The notes: generated from the sequence alone by a model not told the origin. A stretch of DNA of 64,000 nt from an uncultured Aquimarina sp. (GCA_947496355.1 CANMCO010000002.1:496001-560000); one strand, 5' to 3'; positions 8,364 to 18,008 are shown, counted from the first letter of the stretch. Made by a program: numbers and translations.

Positions 8364-10208
8364 TTAAATTTTTTCAACAAAATTTAAAAACACTTTTTTG
8401 TGAAGTTCAAGGTCCATATTAGGAGAAAGTGCTACGCGGGCAATATAATCTTTGTCACCTTCTTTAGTGGTCCCTTGAGTCGATGTTGCAGGTATCGTCC
8501 AATAACATCCTTTTAACTGCCCATAGCTCACACAGTACTTACTTTCATTGGGGATCTCTGTAATCATTAAATTGATTAATTTATGATTTAACGCTCTTTT
8601 ATAAGATTCTTTTTCTTCATCGGTAGTGCCTTTGGTAGGAAGATCTAATGAAAATACGGATGGTGTAAATCCTTTACTAGCCAATTCCTCTGAAACAAAA
8701 TTGATTTTCGCTTCAGGTAAAGTATCGTTGATAAAGTTTACAAATTCACGAGTATTTTGATAAGCATCATGAATTCTTTGTTTCATTGATGGTAGTTGTT
8801 TTGCCAATATTTCCACCTGAAGATTGGTAGCCTCATTATCGCAAAGTTTTAGATGCATTTCTATCTTGCGCATCAAAGCTTCCGTTTTTGTATTTCCGAC
8901 ACAGTAGCCGGCAGTGCATAGCCCGCCACTTGGAAATTTTGACCCACTAGCAAAAGAAATGGTCCTAACCGTTGAGAGTATGTCATCTTCACCTAAAAAA
9001 TGTACATTAGGACAAAACGTTTGATCTAAAATAAAAACTGGATCCACAGCAATGTTACCAGTTGCAGTTTTACGAACTTCACTTAAAACATCTTTTAATT
9101 GTATAAGATCCGGAACTTCAACTCTGGGGTTTGTTGGGATTTCGGCAATTATGTATGGGATAGCATCTTCATGAGCAATTTTCGCTAAAACAGTATCAAT
9201 ACTTTGCACCATATCATTACCACCATCTACTGGTAAATCGACTATTTCAACATTATCAATGCAAGCAGCAACTCGTCTTGCTTGATCATTTGTGCCACCA
9301 TAACAATTTGGCGGGACTACAATTTTGATATCTTTTCCTTTATGTTTTTCTAGCGCATGGTGAATTAGTCCCATTAAAATCGCATATTGAATAGATAGTC
9401 CGCTAGAACCAACTAATGCGGTTGTATTTGTGCCAGTAATCGCTGCGATAGATTCTAAGACGAGTGTTTTGTTTGTCTCGACATTACGTTTCTTAGGATC
9501 AAAAGAAGACTTATCGATCAGAAGCTTTAAGGCAGCAAGAGCATTGGCTGGGGTCATTGCAATAGTCTCTCTTCTTCGAACATGCTGAATTTCTGAAATA
9601 TAGCTTTCATTTTGTTCGCCATTCACTAATAAAACACTTCCTAAGTGCTCATGAACATTGATAAAAAAGTCAATATTTGAAGTGCGATCAATATTAGAAA
9701 TCTCGTCTTGTTGTGATATGAAAATGGTACTACCATTAAACCCCGAAATGTCTGATGGGTTTTCAACAGGTTGCAGGTCAAATTTATAACCATAAACATT
9801 CTTTAGTATGTCAACATCAAAAGAATCTGGTAATTCACCAGTATATAAGACTTGGGTGTTTTTATGATCTAATAAATTTTTTCTTAGAATAGCCAAAATA
9901 GGAACCGTCTTTGATGAAAAACTTATTACATTGTTCGGAGCTAGATTATGTAAGCGAGCGATTACCCATTCTAGTACACAAGATAATGGGTGACCTAATC
10001 TAATATAGTCGAAAGCAGTAGGTAATTCACTTAGAGCCGACGATTCAGAATTATTTTCATTATATAAGATTTCAAACTGTTCTAAGAATTGAACTTTGGC
10101 CAATTTTTCATCATAAATATCTAGTCGATGGGTGGTTAGATTCAACCAGTCAGCTGGCATATTTTCTAATACATCTTTAATATAATCGCGCATTTTATTG
10201 TCTTCCAT
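8364..10208 (-). CDS. PLP-dependent transferase, cystathionine gamma-synthase-like
   Basis: A 614-residue fold-type I PLP enzyme. The C-terminal ~380 residues resemble Cys/Met-metabolism enzymes: [20 protein letters not shown] gives the phosphate-binding region, [10 protein letters not shown] holds the aspartate for the pyridine nitrogen, and [20 protein letters not shown] carries the Schiff-base lysine near residue 423. Typical trans-sulphuration enzymes are ~400 residues, so ~200 extra N-terminal residues of unknown role are present. The substrate cannot be assigned; a role in sulphur amino-acid metabolism is inference. No riboswitch was recognised in its ~240-bp upstream region. Confidence 0.75.
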   Translation of the reverse strand: MEDNKMRDYIKDVLENMPADWLNLTTHRLDIYDEKLAKVQFLEQFEILYNENNSESSALSELPTAFDYIRLGHPLSCVLEWVIARLHNLAPNNVISFSSKTVPILAILRKNLLDHKNTQVLYTGELPDSFDVDILKNVYGYKFDLQPVENPSDISGFNGSTIFISQQDEISNIDRTSNIDFFINVHEHLGSVLLVNGEQNESYISEIQHVRRRETIAMTPANALAALKLLIDKSSFDPKKRNVETNKTLVLESIAAITGTNTTALVGSSGLSIQYAILMGLIHHALEKHKGKDIKIVVPPNCYGGTNDQARRVAACIDNVEIVDLPVDGGNDMVQSIDTVLAKIAHEDAIPYIIAEIPTNPRVEVPDLIQLKDVLSEVRKTATGNIAVDPVFILDQTFCPNVHFLGEDDILSTVRTISFASGSKFPSGGLCTAGYCVGNTKTEALMRKIEMHLKLCDNEATNLQVEILAKQLPSMKQRIHDAYQNTREFVNFINDTLPEAKINFVSEELASKGFTPSVFSLDLPTKGTTDEEKESYKRALNHKLINLMITEIPNESKYCVSYGQLKGCYWTIPATSTQGTTKEGDKDYIARVALSPNMDLELHKKVFLNFVEKI

Positions 10209-10446
10209 AAGTTAAGCCTCTAGCTAGGCCGCTAGTATGCATTAATTAGATTTATTTTAAAAGTGTTACAAGACGTTTTATCAAATAATGAGTAACGATT
10301 TGTGTATGATTAGTTGCGAAAATACGTAAGTACTTTCAATTGTTGCCAAAGATAATTAATGCAAGTGAATTTTTGGTACTTGTGCCGAGGTCTTGGACAA
10401 GTTCAGGACAGGATTTGTTGCAGTGGGAAATGCTGTTGAATTTAAT

Positions 10447-11280
10447 TTATAGGACAAGGTGTTGTAACCAGTTTTTACTTTTCATCAAAATTGTTTTTTT
10501 GTTTACCTCAATAGCAATTCCTTTCCTTCTTTTTTGAAATATTGTCAGTACTATTATCAATAGAATCGTTATTATCCGAAATACATTTGAGTAGATTCCG
10601 CCTAAAGCATTGTCACTTACAGAAAATAGTTCCCACGACAAATTCATTAGCATATGTAAAAAGATCGGAACCCATATATTGTAATTCCATTCTGCGTAAA
10701 CCCATGCAAATAGAATTCCTCCCAAAAAAGTGACTAAGAATATCCCTATGATCTCTCCAAATTCATTCCCTTGATACAAATGAGCAAATCCAAACAAAAG
10801 TGCCCCCAATAAAACTGATAAGATAAAACCTAAGCGAGAATATCTAAATAACTGACCAAATAGAAATCCTCTGAAATATAACTCTTCAAAAAAACCAGCT
10901 GCGATGACCGAAATCAATATCGTATTTAATGAAACTTCTGAATTGAAATCAAAGATAAACGCAAAGCCGATAAACATGGGTAAAGTGCAGAGTAGAGAAA
11001 AAACTATAGCTTTTATGATTGATCTATTAAACCCTAAGCTGTTAAAAAAACCTTCCTTTCTATGTAATAGTAGCACTCCTATAAAGATAGGTATACCAAA
11101 TACTAGATAAGATATGATATGACTTATCCCAAATTGATTGATGAAACTATGTAACCAAGTTCTAGTGCTTTTAAAATACAACTCATCCAGAAAGAAATAG
11201 GCTCCAAATGATAGTAGTGTTATTAAAGTTATTTTTAATGTTTTATCCATAATTAAGACCTCTTCTATTGTAATAGACAC
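10447..11280 (-). CDS. CPBP family intramembrane metalloprotease
   Basis: A 277-residue polytopic membrane protein with about seven to eight hydrophobic segments. The Abi/CPBP catalytic motifs are visible: FFEELYFRGFLFG (the EExxxR pair), FGFAHLYQGN, and FLHMLMNLSWE with the third-site histidine. Family members process prenylated or membrane substrates or act in bacteriocin self-immunity; the substrate here is unknown. The basic tail beyond residue 255 is poorly conserved in appearance and runs into a repeat-like region at its 3' end, so the true C-terminus may have been altered by insertion. An alternative start is MDKTLKITL at residue 11. Confidence 0.85.
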   Translation of the reverse strand: MSITIEEVLIMDKTLKITLITLLSFGAYFFLDELYFKSTRTWLHSFINQFGISHIISYLVFGIPIFIGVLLLHRKEGFFNSLGFNRSIIKAIVFSLLCTLPMFIGFAFIFDFNSEVSLNTILISVIAAGFFEELYFRGFLFGQLFRYSRLGFILSVLLGALLFGFAHLYQGNEFGEIIGIFLVTFLGGILFAWVYAEWNYNIWVPIFLHMLMNLSWELFSVSDNALGGIYSNVFRIITILLIIVLTIFQKRRKGIAIEVNKKTILMKSKNWLQHLVL

Positions 11281-11547
11281 ATATTAATTGAAAAAGGTTG
11301 CCTGGAGTTCAATTTATTGTCCTTTCGCTGCCGCTAGTGTCTAAGTGGTGTACCGCATAAAAAAAACAGCCGAACATCACAAAAGCTATAGTTGTTTTTG
11401 TATGCTCTTATTTATACCTGCTACTAGTCAGACTAGTGGGAGCGGGGGCTCTTTATTATCTAGAATCTCAAACAATTCAAACATTGGATCCATCAATAAA
11501 CTACAAAAACATTTCAAGGATTTTAGCTTATTCATATTTTATATGAT

Positions 11548-12124
11548 GTTAGCAACGGGCTTTTTATTCTATATGATACCATTGATATTCTTTTCCGTTC
11601 CAGAAAATAATTCCCCCACCGTGAGTTTCAGTTACGCTCATATAAATTCCATTTCCAATTAGTTTGAAATTTTGAGACTCATCTGGTCCAAGTAAATCTC
11701 CTGTTTCTTCATCCAACAATTCAGGAAAAACAATTTCTCCTTTCGGAATGATTTTGAATATTTCAATCCAATTTAAGTCAGTCATATTATCAACTTCTTT
11801 TCCTGCTCCAAAAACGAAACTTTCTAGGTTGTCGGAATTGTGAATTATTAAAACTCCAGTTTTTTGATTATTTTTATTTTTTACGACATAAGCAAAATCT
11901 GTTCTATTATCTCCGTTAAAATCTCCAATCAGATTTTTACCTGCAATTAATTCTAGGGAATCAGGAATTTTGGTAAGGTTAACTTTTTCAGTTGGTTTAA
12001 CTTTTAATTCCGTCTTTTCTTTTTTGGGTTCAGATATTCGTTGAGGTTTCTCTTTACAGGATGTAAAACATAAAATCAGAACTAAAATTATTATTGATGA
12101 TCTCATTTAGAGCTTGTTGCTAAC
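11548..12124 (-). mobile_element. candidate mobile gene cassette with inverted 13-bp ends
   Basis: The unit is bounded by GTTAGCAACGGGC at 11548-11560 and GCTTGTTGCTAAC at 12112-12124. These are inverted copies that match at 11 of 13 positions. Between them lies a single lipoprotein gene filling almost the whole space. Joining the two ends in a circle would give an imperfect palindrome, as expected for an attC-type site of a mobile cassette. No integrase lies in the window, so the integron link is inference. Confidence 0.4.
11564..12106 (-). CDS. hypothetical lipoprotein (single-gene cassette)
   Basis: A 180-residue predicted lipoprotein. MRSSIIILVLILCFTSCKEK has a clear lipobox (FTSC) followed by a long Lys/Glu linker. 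The mature part starts with LIGDFNGDNRTDFAYVVKNK, resembling one FG-GAP/VCBS-type calcium-loop repeat (DFNGDNRTDF). The rest contains PDESQNFKLIGNGIYMSVTE and ends in a tryptophan-rich segment. The gene fits tightly between two inverted GTTAGCAAC-type motifs, suggesting it arrived as a cassette. It was not recognised as a named family. Confidence 0.7.
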   Translation of the reverse strand: MRSSIIILVLILCFTSCKEKPQRISEPKKEKTELKVKPTEKVNLTKIPDSLELIAGKNLIGDFNGDNRTDFAYVVKNKNNQKTGVLIIHNSDNLESFVFGAGKEVDNMTDLNWIEIFKIIPKGEIVFPELLDEETGDLLGPDESQNFKLIGNGIYMSVTETHGGGIIFWNGKEYQWYHIE

Positions 12125-12274
12125 AATTATATAAAGGATATATGCCCTTTATATTCCATATACTGGAAATATAAATACATTTTGATAATTTCAAGTAGTA
12201 ATATGATGTATAATTATTATCATTTTTTGATAACAAGATGAATCTTGCTTCTTTTTTGCTTCGCGAAGCGATTC

Positions 12275-12309
12275 TTTTTGTGATTATCAACAGATAGGGA
12301 GTATCTTTG
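12275..12309 (+). promoter_or_regulatory. Bacteroidota-type promoter of rlmF
   Basis: TATCTTTG at 12302-12309 fits the TAnnTTTG -7 box. TTTTTG at 12275-12280 lies 21 bp upstream and fits the -33 TTTG element. Transcription would begin near 12315, about 16 nt before the rlmF start codon. Confidence 0.55.
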
Positions 12310-12330
12310 CAGGATTCCTAAACGTAAATC

Positions 12331-13305
12331 ATGTCATCAAAAAAGCAACCCCAAGAAAAAACAAGACTACATGCTCGCAACAGAAATCGAGAACGATATG
12401 ATTTAAGCGCATTAATACAAGCTAATCCAGAATTGGCTACGTATGTGACTCCCAATAAACATGGGAATGACTCCGTAGATTTTTCAAACCCTGTGGCGGT
12501 TAAAACCCTAAATAAAGCATTACTAAATCATTATTATGGGATAAAACACTGGGATTTCCCTGATACCAATTTGTGTCCTCCAATACCTGGGAGAGCAGAT
12601 TACATTCACCATATCGCTGATTTGTTATGCGAAAATAATTTTGGTAGAATACCTACTGGTGATACAATCACTTGTTTTGATATTGGAGTAGGGGCCAATT
12701 GTATTTATCCCATTATTGGAGTTACAGAATATGATTGGCAATTTATTGGTTCTGATATTGATCCAAAATCAATTGCATCTGCACAGCAGATTATTAATGC
12801 TAATCCATCACTTAAAAATAAGATTGAATGTAGATTGCAAAAAGACCCAAAAGACATTTTTTATGGGGTCATAGATAGAGAGGATAAAATTGATATATCG
12901 ATATGCAATCCACCTTTTCATGCCTCGCTAGAGGATGCTCAAAAAGGAACCCGAAGAAAAATTAAGAACCTGTCTGGTAAAAAAGTAAAAACACCTGAGC
13001 TTAATTTTGCTGGAATTAGTAATGAACTTATATGTGATGGCGGAGAATATAAGTTTATCACCAACATGGTGAGAGAAAGTGAAAAATTCGCTAAAAACTG
13101 TTATTGGTTTACAACCCTAGTATCCAAACAATCTAATCTAAAAGGGATTTATAAATCATTAGAGAAATATAAACCTAATCAGGTCAAAACCATCCCCATG
13201 GGAACCGGTAATAAATCTAGTAGGATTGTGGCTTGGACATTCCTTTCTGAAGCTGAGCAAAAGGAGTGGAGAACAACAAGATGGAAGACTAAAGCATCTA
13301 AATAA
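12331..13305 (+). CDS. rlmF: 23S rRNA (adenine(1618)-N6)-methyltransferase RlmF
   Basis: A 324-residue SAM-dependent enzyme that methylates N6 of A1618 in 23S rRNA. The N-terminus is Lys/Arg-rich, as usual for this family. It shows HWDFPDTNLCPPIPGRADYI, the SAM-binding DIGVGANCIYPIIG with GSDIDPKSIASA, and the catalytic CNPPFHAS motif of N6-adenine methyltransferases. Length matches the family (~310-330). It is convergent with the DbpA-like helicase; the two genes overlap by 8 bp at their stops. Pairing with an RNA helicase fits a ribosome-maturation neighbourhood. Confidence 0.95.
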   Translation: MSSKKQPQEKTRLHARNRNRERYDLSALIQANPELATYVTPNKHGNDSVDFSNPVAVKTLNKALLNHYYGIKHWDFPDTNLCPPIPGRADYIHHIADLLCENNFGRIPTGDTITCFDIGVGANCIYPIIGVTEYDWQFIGSDIDPKSIASAQQIINANPSLKNKIECRLQKDPKDIFYGVIDREDKIDISICNPPFHASLEDAQKGTRRKIKNLSGKKVKTPELNFAGISNELICDGGEYKFITNMVRESEKFAKNCYWFTTLVSKQSNLKGIYKSLEKYKPNQVKTIPMGTGNKSSRIVAWTFLSEAEQKEWRTTRWKTKASK

Positions 13306-14608
13306 TCGAGACCCTAACCTTTTTCTTTTTTAATCGTACATTATTTACATTGGGCAAAAGCCCCTTAATAGTAACTGTTTTAACGGCAACAAAAGCACAA
13401 TCATTCTTAAGTTCTATCACACCCAAATCTTCTCTAGTAATATTCCCTTGTTTAAAAAATAATCCGGCAATATCCCCTTTAGAAATTTTATCTTTTCGGC
13501 CACCAGAAATAAATAATGTACTCCAGTCAGAAGGTTTTGGTGGTTTGGATGTGCTAAGTTCCTCAGTAGGTAATGCTCCTATAAATTCTGGTACATCTTC
13601 TTTTTCATATTTCAGCACATAGGCTACTCCGTTACTGTTCATACGTGCAGTTCTACCATTACGATGGGTAAATTCCTCACTTTTGATAGGAAGGTGATAA
13701 TGAATAATAAATTTAAGTTCTGGTACGTCAATACCTCTGGCCGCCAAATCTGTAGCCAATAATAGTTGATGTGTACCATTTCTAAACTTAATCAAAGCTC
13801 TTTCTCTTTCAGTTTGTTCCATTCCGCCATAGAATGTGCCATGAGAAATATTGTGATCAGACAAATAATCACTTACACGTTGGATGGAGTCTTTAAAGTT
13901 GCAGAAGATGATTCCGTTTTGGTTTCCAATATGAGCAATTAAATTGACTAGTGTATCGAGTTTATCTTTTGTGGGAGAAATAACATTTTTAATTTGCAAT
14001 TGAGTACGCTCATCACCTAAATAATCAATAGTGATTGGGTTGCTTAGACCTACAAATTCTGGAATTTCTACACCTTGGGTGGCAGATGTCAAAATTTTCT
14101 TGGTCACTTGCGGTAACAAATTCAGGATTTCACTCATTTCATTTTCAAAACCTACTTCTAGTGATTTATCAAATTCATCTAGCACCAATGTTTTAATGTC
14201 TCCAGCATAAAAGGCTTCTCGTCTTAAATGGTCTGCCACTCTACCGGGTGTACCAATCAATACTGCGGGTCTGTGCTTTATATCTATTCTATCTTTAGAC
14301 CCAGAACGACCACCATACACTGCATTTACTTTGAAACCTGTTCCCATCTCACGCATCACTTGTTCAATCTGGATAGCCAATTCTCTTGAAGGAACGATGA
14401 CAACAGTTTGGATTTCGTCACAGTTTTTATCTAATTCATTGATAAGAGGCAGTAGAAAGGCCAATGTTTTACCAGTTCCGGTAGGGGACAGTAAAATAAC
14501 TTCATTACAAGATGCGATAGCCAATTTGGCCTCTTCTTGCATGGGATTCAATGCTGTTATTCCTAATTTAGATAATATTGCTTTCTGACTTTTGATAACT
14601 ATAGACAT
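13298..14608 (-). CDS. DEAD-box RNA helicase with DbpA RNA-binding domain
   Basis: A 436-residue ATP-dependent RNA helicase. Motifs in order: SPTGTGKTLAF (Walker A), VVIVPSRELAIQ, LIGTPGRVADHL, LVLDEFDKSLEVGF (motif II is DEFD instead of DEAD), TSATQG, IIFCNFKDS, LLATDLAARGIDVPE and HRNGRTAR. Residues ~365-436 (FISGGRKDKISKGDIAGLFF onward) match the DbpA C-terminal domain, which in E. coli recognises 23S rRNA hairpin 92. A ribosome-assembly role is therefore likely. CAAAGGTA at 14613-14620 reads TACCTTTG on this strand and would give an almost leaderless mRNA. Confidence 0.92.
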   Translation of the reverse strand: MSIVIKSQKAILSKLGITALNPMQEEAKLAIASCNEVILLSPTGTGKTLAFLLPLINELDKNCDEIQTVVIVPSRELAIQIEQVMREMGTGFKVNAVYGGRSGSKDRIDIKHRPAVLIGTPGRVADHLRREAFYAGDIKTLVLDEFDKSLEVGFENEMSEILNLLPQVTKKILTSATQGVEIPEFVGLSNPITIDYLGDERTQLQIKNVISPTKDKLDTLVNLIAHIGNQNGIIFCNFKDSIQRVSDYLSDHNISHGTFYGGMEQTERERALIKFRNGTHQLLLATDLAARGIDVPELKFIIHYHLPIKSEEFTHRNGRTARMNSNGVAYVLKYEKEDVPEFIGALPTEELSTSKPPKPSDWSTLFISGGRKDKISKGDIAGLFFKQGNITREDLGVIELKNDCAFVAVKTVTIKGLLPNVNNVRLKKKKVRVSII

Positions 14609-14704
14609 GGTGCAAAGGTAGCTCCTTGACTATCAAATATTGAAATATAAATAAAGAATTTTGGTGTTTGTAAAGCGTAGTCCGTAAATAAAGGCTATTC
14701 GTTT

Positions 14705-15571
14705 TCAGGAAATCTCTAGCTTATACCCAACACCGTGTATGTTTATGATTTGTATAGAAGGATCATTGTTAAGTTTTTTTCTAATTCGGGAAATAAAAGC
14801 ATCCAGACTTCTACCCACAAAAACACCATGATCTTCCCAAACCTCTTTGATGAGCAGCTCTCTTTTTACTATTTGGTTCTGGTTTTGGCTAAATATTTTT
14901 ATCAATTCACACTCTTTAGAGGTAAGGGTAATGATTTGGCTTTCTTTTATCAATTTATGTTGATCTTCATAAAATTTGTATTTGCCTAATTTTATATAAT
15001 CTGATGTTTCATCAACACTTTCTGGCTTTTCTTTACTTTTTCTGGTATATAGAAATCCAAAACCAACAAAACCTATCAATATCAATGATAAAAGAGCGTA
15101 GTTTTTATATGATATCAAAGATGATTTGTTGTCTATAAATAGCACGTTGATAGCATAACAATTTGAAGGTAAATTACGCCCCATACATGGGATTATATCT
15201 TTTTCTTGTAGTGCAGTGATTTGGTAACTGTAAGAAACTTCTTGGTTGGTACAATCAATAACTTCAACAATATAGTTGTTGGATAAATTTGCAGTGTCAA
15301 AACCTCTCTTAATACTATATATTAATGTATCGGGGCTTATAGAAAGATTAGTTTCAAAGGATAATTGATACTTGTTTTTTTCTAATTGAATTATAGGCGA
15401 TACTAAAGAGGTGCTATCATTGTTAGATAGCAATAATTGATTACCAGAATCTCGTAAGGCTACTTTTACAGATTCAGGAAAATGGTCGATGGTATTTTTA
15501 TGAGAAACATACCCAACCAAAGCAATAATTAGCACCCCTAATATTGGGATTAAAAAATAGATCTTTTTCAC
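14705..15571 (-). CDS. membrane-bound winged-helix (ToxR-like) transcriptional regulator
   Basis: A 288-residue protein. A hydrophobic segment at residues ~4-22 and a second at ~160-178 flank a periplasmic-type domain of ~135 residues. The C-terminal ~95 residues form an OmpR/PhoB-type winged helix (ITLTSKECELIKIFSQNQNQ, LLIKEVWEDHGVFVGRSLDA, INIHGVGYKLEIS). There is no receiver domain, so it resembles ToxR/CadC one-component sensors with inverted topology. It is divergent from the YceI gene, which may be a target; that is inference from the shared ~120-bp upstream region. Confidence 0.83.
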   Translation of the reverse strand: MKKIYFLIPILGVLIIALVGYVSHKNTIDHFPESVKVALRDSGNQLLLSNNDSTSLVSPIIQLEKNKYQLSFETNLSISPDTLIYSIKRGFDTANLSNNYIVEVIDCTNQEVSYSYQITALQEKDIIPCMGRNLPSNCYAINVLFIDNKSSLISYKNYALLSLILIGFVGFGFLYTRKSKEKPESVDETSDYIKLGKYKFYEDQHKLIKESQIITLTSKECELIKIFSQNQNQIVKRELLIKEVWEDHGVFVGRSLDAFISRIRKKLNNDPSIQIINIHGVGYKLEIS

Positions 15572-15693
15572 CTGTACTAAAGTAAGAGTTCAGAGATTAA
15601 TTAAATGAAAATTTACATTTTTTCACACTTCTTTTACATTTTTTTTCACAGGTCATCCGGTATCTGCTTTAGTTTTACATAAAAACATACTCG

Positions 15694-16308
15694 ATGAAAA
15701 AAATAATTTTGATAATTGCAGTAGTGTGCATAATGCCAAAAGTTAATGCACAGCAAGTACTAGGAGTAGATACTGGCAAAAGTATCATTAATTGGGAAGG
15801 ATCTGATCTGTTGAATTTGAATAAACATAATGGAACAGTAAAGTTTAGTGGTGGTATAATTAAAAGTAGTAGCGCTAATGTTTTTAATGGATACAGTAAT
15901 GTCATTATAGGAGGGATGTTTGAAATTGATATGAATTCTATTCTCAATACCGATAGTGAATATAATGATACACTGGTCGCTCATTTGAAAGGTGAAGATT
16001 TTTTTGATGTTAAAAAATATCCAACCGCCAAATTGGAAATTCTTAATGTACAGTATATAAGTGATACAAATCTGGATGTAACGGCGTATCTAACCATTAA
16101 TGGGGTTAGGCAAATAATAAAGTATCAATCTACTATAGAAAACGTAAATAATCAAGTGGTGATGAAATCAAAGTTTGAAATCGACAGAACGCTTTGGAAA
16201 ATTAATTATAAGTCCGAAGGTTTTCTCTTTACTGATTTAAAGGATGATCTTATCTCTGATTTTATTGATTTTGAAGTGTATGTGGTGACTAGTTTGGATG
16301 GGTGTTGA
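15694..16308 (+). CDS. YceI family periplasmic protein
   Basis: A 204-residue protein with a signal peptide (MKKIILIIAVVCIMPKVNAQ). The mature part follows the YceI lipocalin-like pattern: KSIINWEGSDLLNLNKHNGT, FEIDMNSILNTD, LVAHLKGEDFFDVKKYPTAK (the hallmark segment), then a late FEIDRTLWKINYKSE. YceI proteins bind isoprenoid-like molecules in the envelope, but the ligand here is unknown. It is followed at 72 bp by a strong terminator and is divergent from a membrane wHTH regulator, so it is probably monocistronic and specifically regulated. Confidence 0.92.
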   Translation: MKKIILIIAVVCIMPKVNAQQVLGVDTGKSIINWEGSDLLNLNKHNGTVKFSGGIIKSSSANVFNGYSNVIIGGMFEIDMNSILNTDSEYNDTLVAHLKGEDFFDVKKYPTAKLEILNVQYISDTNLDVTAYLTINGVRQIIKYQSTIENVNNQVVMKSKFEIDRTLWKINYKSEGFLFTDLKDDLISDFIDFEVYVVTSLDGC

Positions 16309-16380
16309 AAATAATAGTTTCAGTATTTTCCAATTCTTAGCGTATGCTACAAAGGTCATACGTAGGTAAATCTATTAATG

Positions 16381-16406
16381 CCAGGCAATATTGTCTGGCT
16401 TTTTTA
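16381..16406 (+). terminator. Rho-independent terminator of the YceI gene
   Basis: CCAGGCAATATTGTCTGG at 16381-16398 is a nearly perfect palindrome (one G-T pair) followed by six T residues. It resembles the terminator at 6525, and both are followed by an ATTACTTTTATAT-like segment. Confidence 0.8.
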
Positions 16407-16471
16407 TTAGTAATGATTACTTTTATATGAAGTATGTAGTTATAAGTATTAGTGGTCACTCAAAAAAGTAA

Positions 16472-17062
16472 ATGATGAAAAAGATGCAATGGTTTAATGA
16501 ACCCGATAAATGGAATATAATTAATGATGCTTCATTGTCTATGTATGTAACACCTCATACCGATTTTTGGAGAAAGACCCACTATGGATTTACTGTGGAT
16601 GATGGTCCTTTTTGTTATTCTATTATTGGCGGAGAGTTCGAAGTGACAGTAAAGATAACTGGTGAGTACAAAAGTAGATATGACCAAGCCGGGGTAATGA
16701 TAAGAATAGATGAAAAAACTTGGATTAAAACAGGCGTAGAATATGTAAATAAAAGAATTAATTTAAGCGCTGTTGTTACTCATAAAAATAGTGATTGGAG
16801 CGTAATTGAATTAAGTCAAAAACCAGACTTCGTTTGGCTTAAGATCACACGAAGATTGGATGCAATAGAAATAAAATACTCATTAGATAATAAAGATTTT
16901 ACTTTAATGAGACTAGCATATTTTCCTGATAATAAACCTGTAATGGTGGGATTGACGGCTGCTTCTCCAGATGGGGACGGATTTGATGTAGTATTTGAAG
17001 AATTTATTATTAAACACCTTCCGGATAAACGAAGAAGTGAGTGGTTAAAACAGAATTTATAG
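16472..17062 (+). CDS. DUF1349 domain-containing protein
   Basis: A 196-residue soluble protein without signal peptide. It matches the DUF1349 concanavalin-A-like beta-sandwich family: WFNEPDKWN, DFWRKTHYGF, GEFEVTVKITGEYKSRYDQA, MIRIDEKTWIKTGVEYVNKR, SDWSVIELSQKPDFVWLKIT, and a final AASPDGDGFDVVFEEFII. The family is loosely linked to carbohydrate binding and enolase regulation (yeast Ree1) but has no firm bacterial role. The chosen start ATG 16472 is followed by a second ATG one codon later. The gene stands alone, 66 bp after the YceI terminator. Confidence 0.9.
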   Translation: MMKKMQWFNEPDKWNIINDASLSMYVTPHTDFWRKTHYGFTVDDGPFCYSIIGGEFEVTVKITGEYKSRYDQAGVMIRIDEKTWIKTGVEYVNKRINLSAVVTHKNSDWSVIELSQKPDFVWLKITRRLDAIEIKYSLDNKDFTLMRLAYFPDNKPVMVGLTAASPDGDGFDVVFEEFIIKHLPDKRRSEWLKQNL

Positions 17063-17165
17063 AAAAAAACGAACCGGCGGACATAGTATATGAGATGATA
17101 TTCCCTAAACAGCCATACTTTAAATATACTTAAGTATAGCATTCATTAAAAAAGATTAAGTATAA

Positions 17166-17969
17166 ATGTTATTGTCAAAACTTAGAAAGATATCCCCAAA
17201 AGTGATGGTATTGATTAGTATAATCTTATTATCCTGTCAACAATATGCCCAAGAACACAAAGAGTATTTTAAAAGTGGACAATTAAAGGAAAGTGGGCAA
17301 TTTGATAAAAATGGAAAACAAACTGGGGTTTGGAAATATTATTATAGTGATGGTAAGCTAGAACAAATTAAACGTTATCAAAATGGGATCCAAATCGGAA
17401 AACAGGAAACCTATTACGAAAATGGAGAACTAATGAAGTCCAGGGTTATAGAATTAGATCCAAATGGAGACACAATAGGTGAGTATAAATATTATTCTGA
17501 CGGGCAGCTATATGAACACGGGTATTACAAAAATGGTTCTAAATCAGGAACATGGAAATATTATAATGAGCATAAAAGATTAAAAGAAACAGGTGCATTT
17601 AAAAATGGAAAGCGAATCGACGTATGGAAAACCTTTCATGGTAATGGAGAACTAAGATCTATAGAACGCTATAAAAATGGTTTAAGATCTGGCTTGGCTA
17701 CATTTTATCATAATGATACGATTACACAGTCAATAGGTCAATACGAAAAAGGGACACAGGTAGGAGAGTGGAAATTTTATGATAATCGAGATGGGAAATT
17801 AACCAGAATCGGAAAATATGATGAAAACAAGGGGACAAAAGGATGGGAATTTAAGGAAGTGATTGAATGGGAATATTATAATGAAAACGAGGAGCTCATA
17901 AGAATTGAGAAATATAATCCTGAAACAAAAGAATTTGAAACGTTTGATAAAAAAGGAAACAGAATGTAG
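17166..17969 (+). CDS. MORN-repeat / YwqK-type lipoprotein
   Basis: A 267-residue lipoprotein (IILLSCQQYAQ at the signal end). The mature protein consists of repeated ~23-residue units of the pattern FKSGQLKESGQFDKNGKQ, GVWKYYYSDGKLEQIKRYQN, GTWKYYNEHKRLKETGAFKN and so on, at least eight in a row. Such MORN-variant repeats appear in proteins annotated as YwqK-family antitoxins, but a neutralising role for this copy is not supported by any adjacent toxin. Location at the outer membrane is inferred from the lipobox. It lies 103 bp downstream of the DUF1349 gene. Confidence 0.8.
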   Translation: MLLSKLRKISPKVMVLISIILLSCQQYAQEHKEYFKSGQLKESGQFDKNGKQTGVWKYYYSDGKLEQIKRYQNGIQIGKQETYYENGELMKSRVIELDPNGDTIGEYKYYSDGQLYEHGYYKNGSKSGTWKYYNEHKRLKETGAFKNGKRIDVWKTFHGNGELRSIERYKNGLRSGLATFYHNDTITQSIGQYEKGTQVGEWKFYDNRDGKLTRIGKYDENKGTKGWEFKEVIEWEYYNENEELIRIEKYNPETKEFETFDKKGNRM

Positions 17970-18008
17970 CAATAGATATAAAGTTGCTATTATAAAAACA
18001 CCGCTAGC

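Noticed and set aside
10209..10446. riboswitch upstream of the PLP enzyme, or repeat near 10380-10430
   Set aside because: No conserved SAM- or cobalamin-riboswitch core was visible, and the GTCCTGAACTTGTCC-like stretch on the minus strand has no second copy in this window.
11345..11662. 105-codon plus-strand frame beside the cassette
   Set aside because: It runs antisense into the lipoprotein gene at 11564-12106 and across the cassette boundary; composition is that of a shadow frame.
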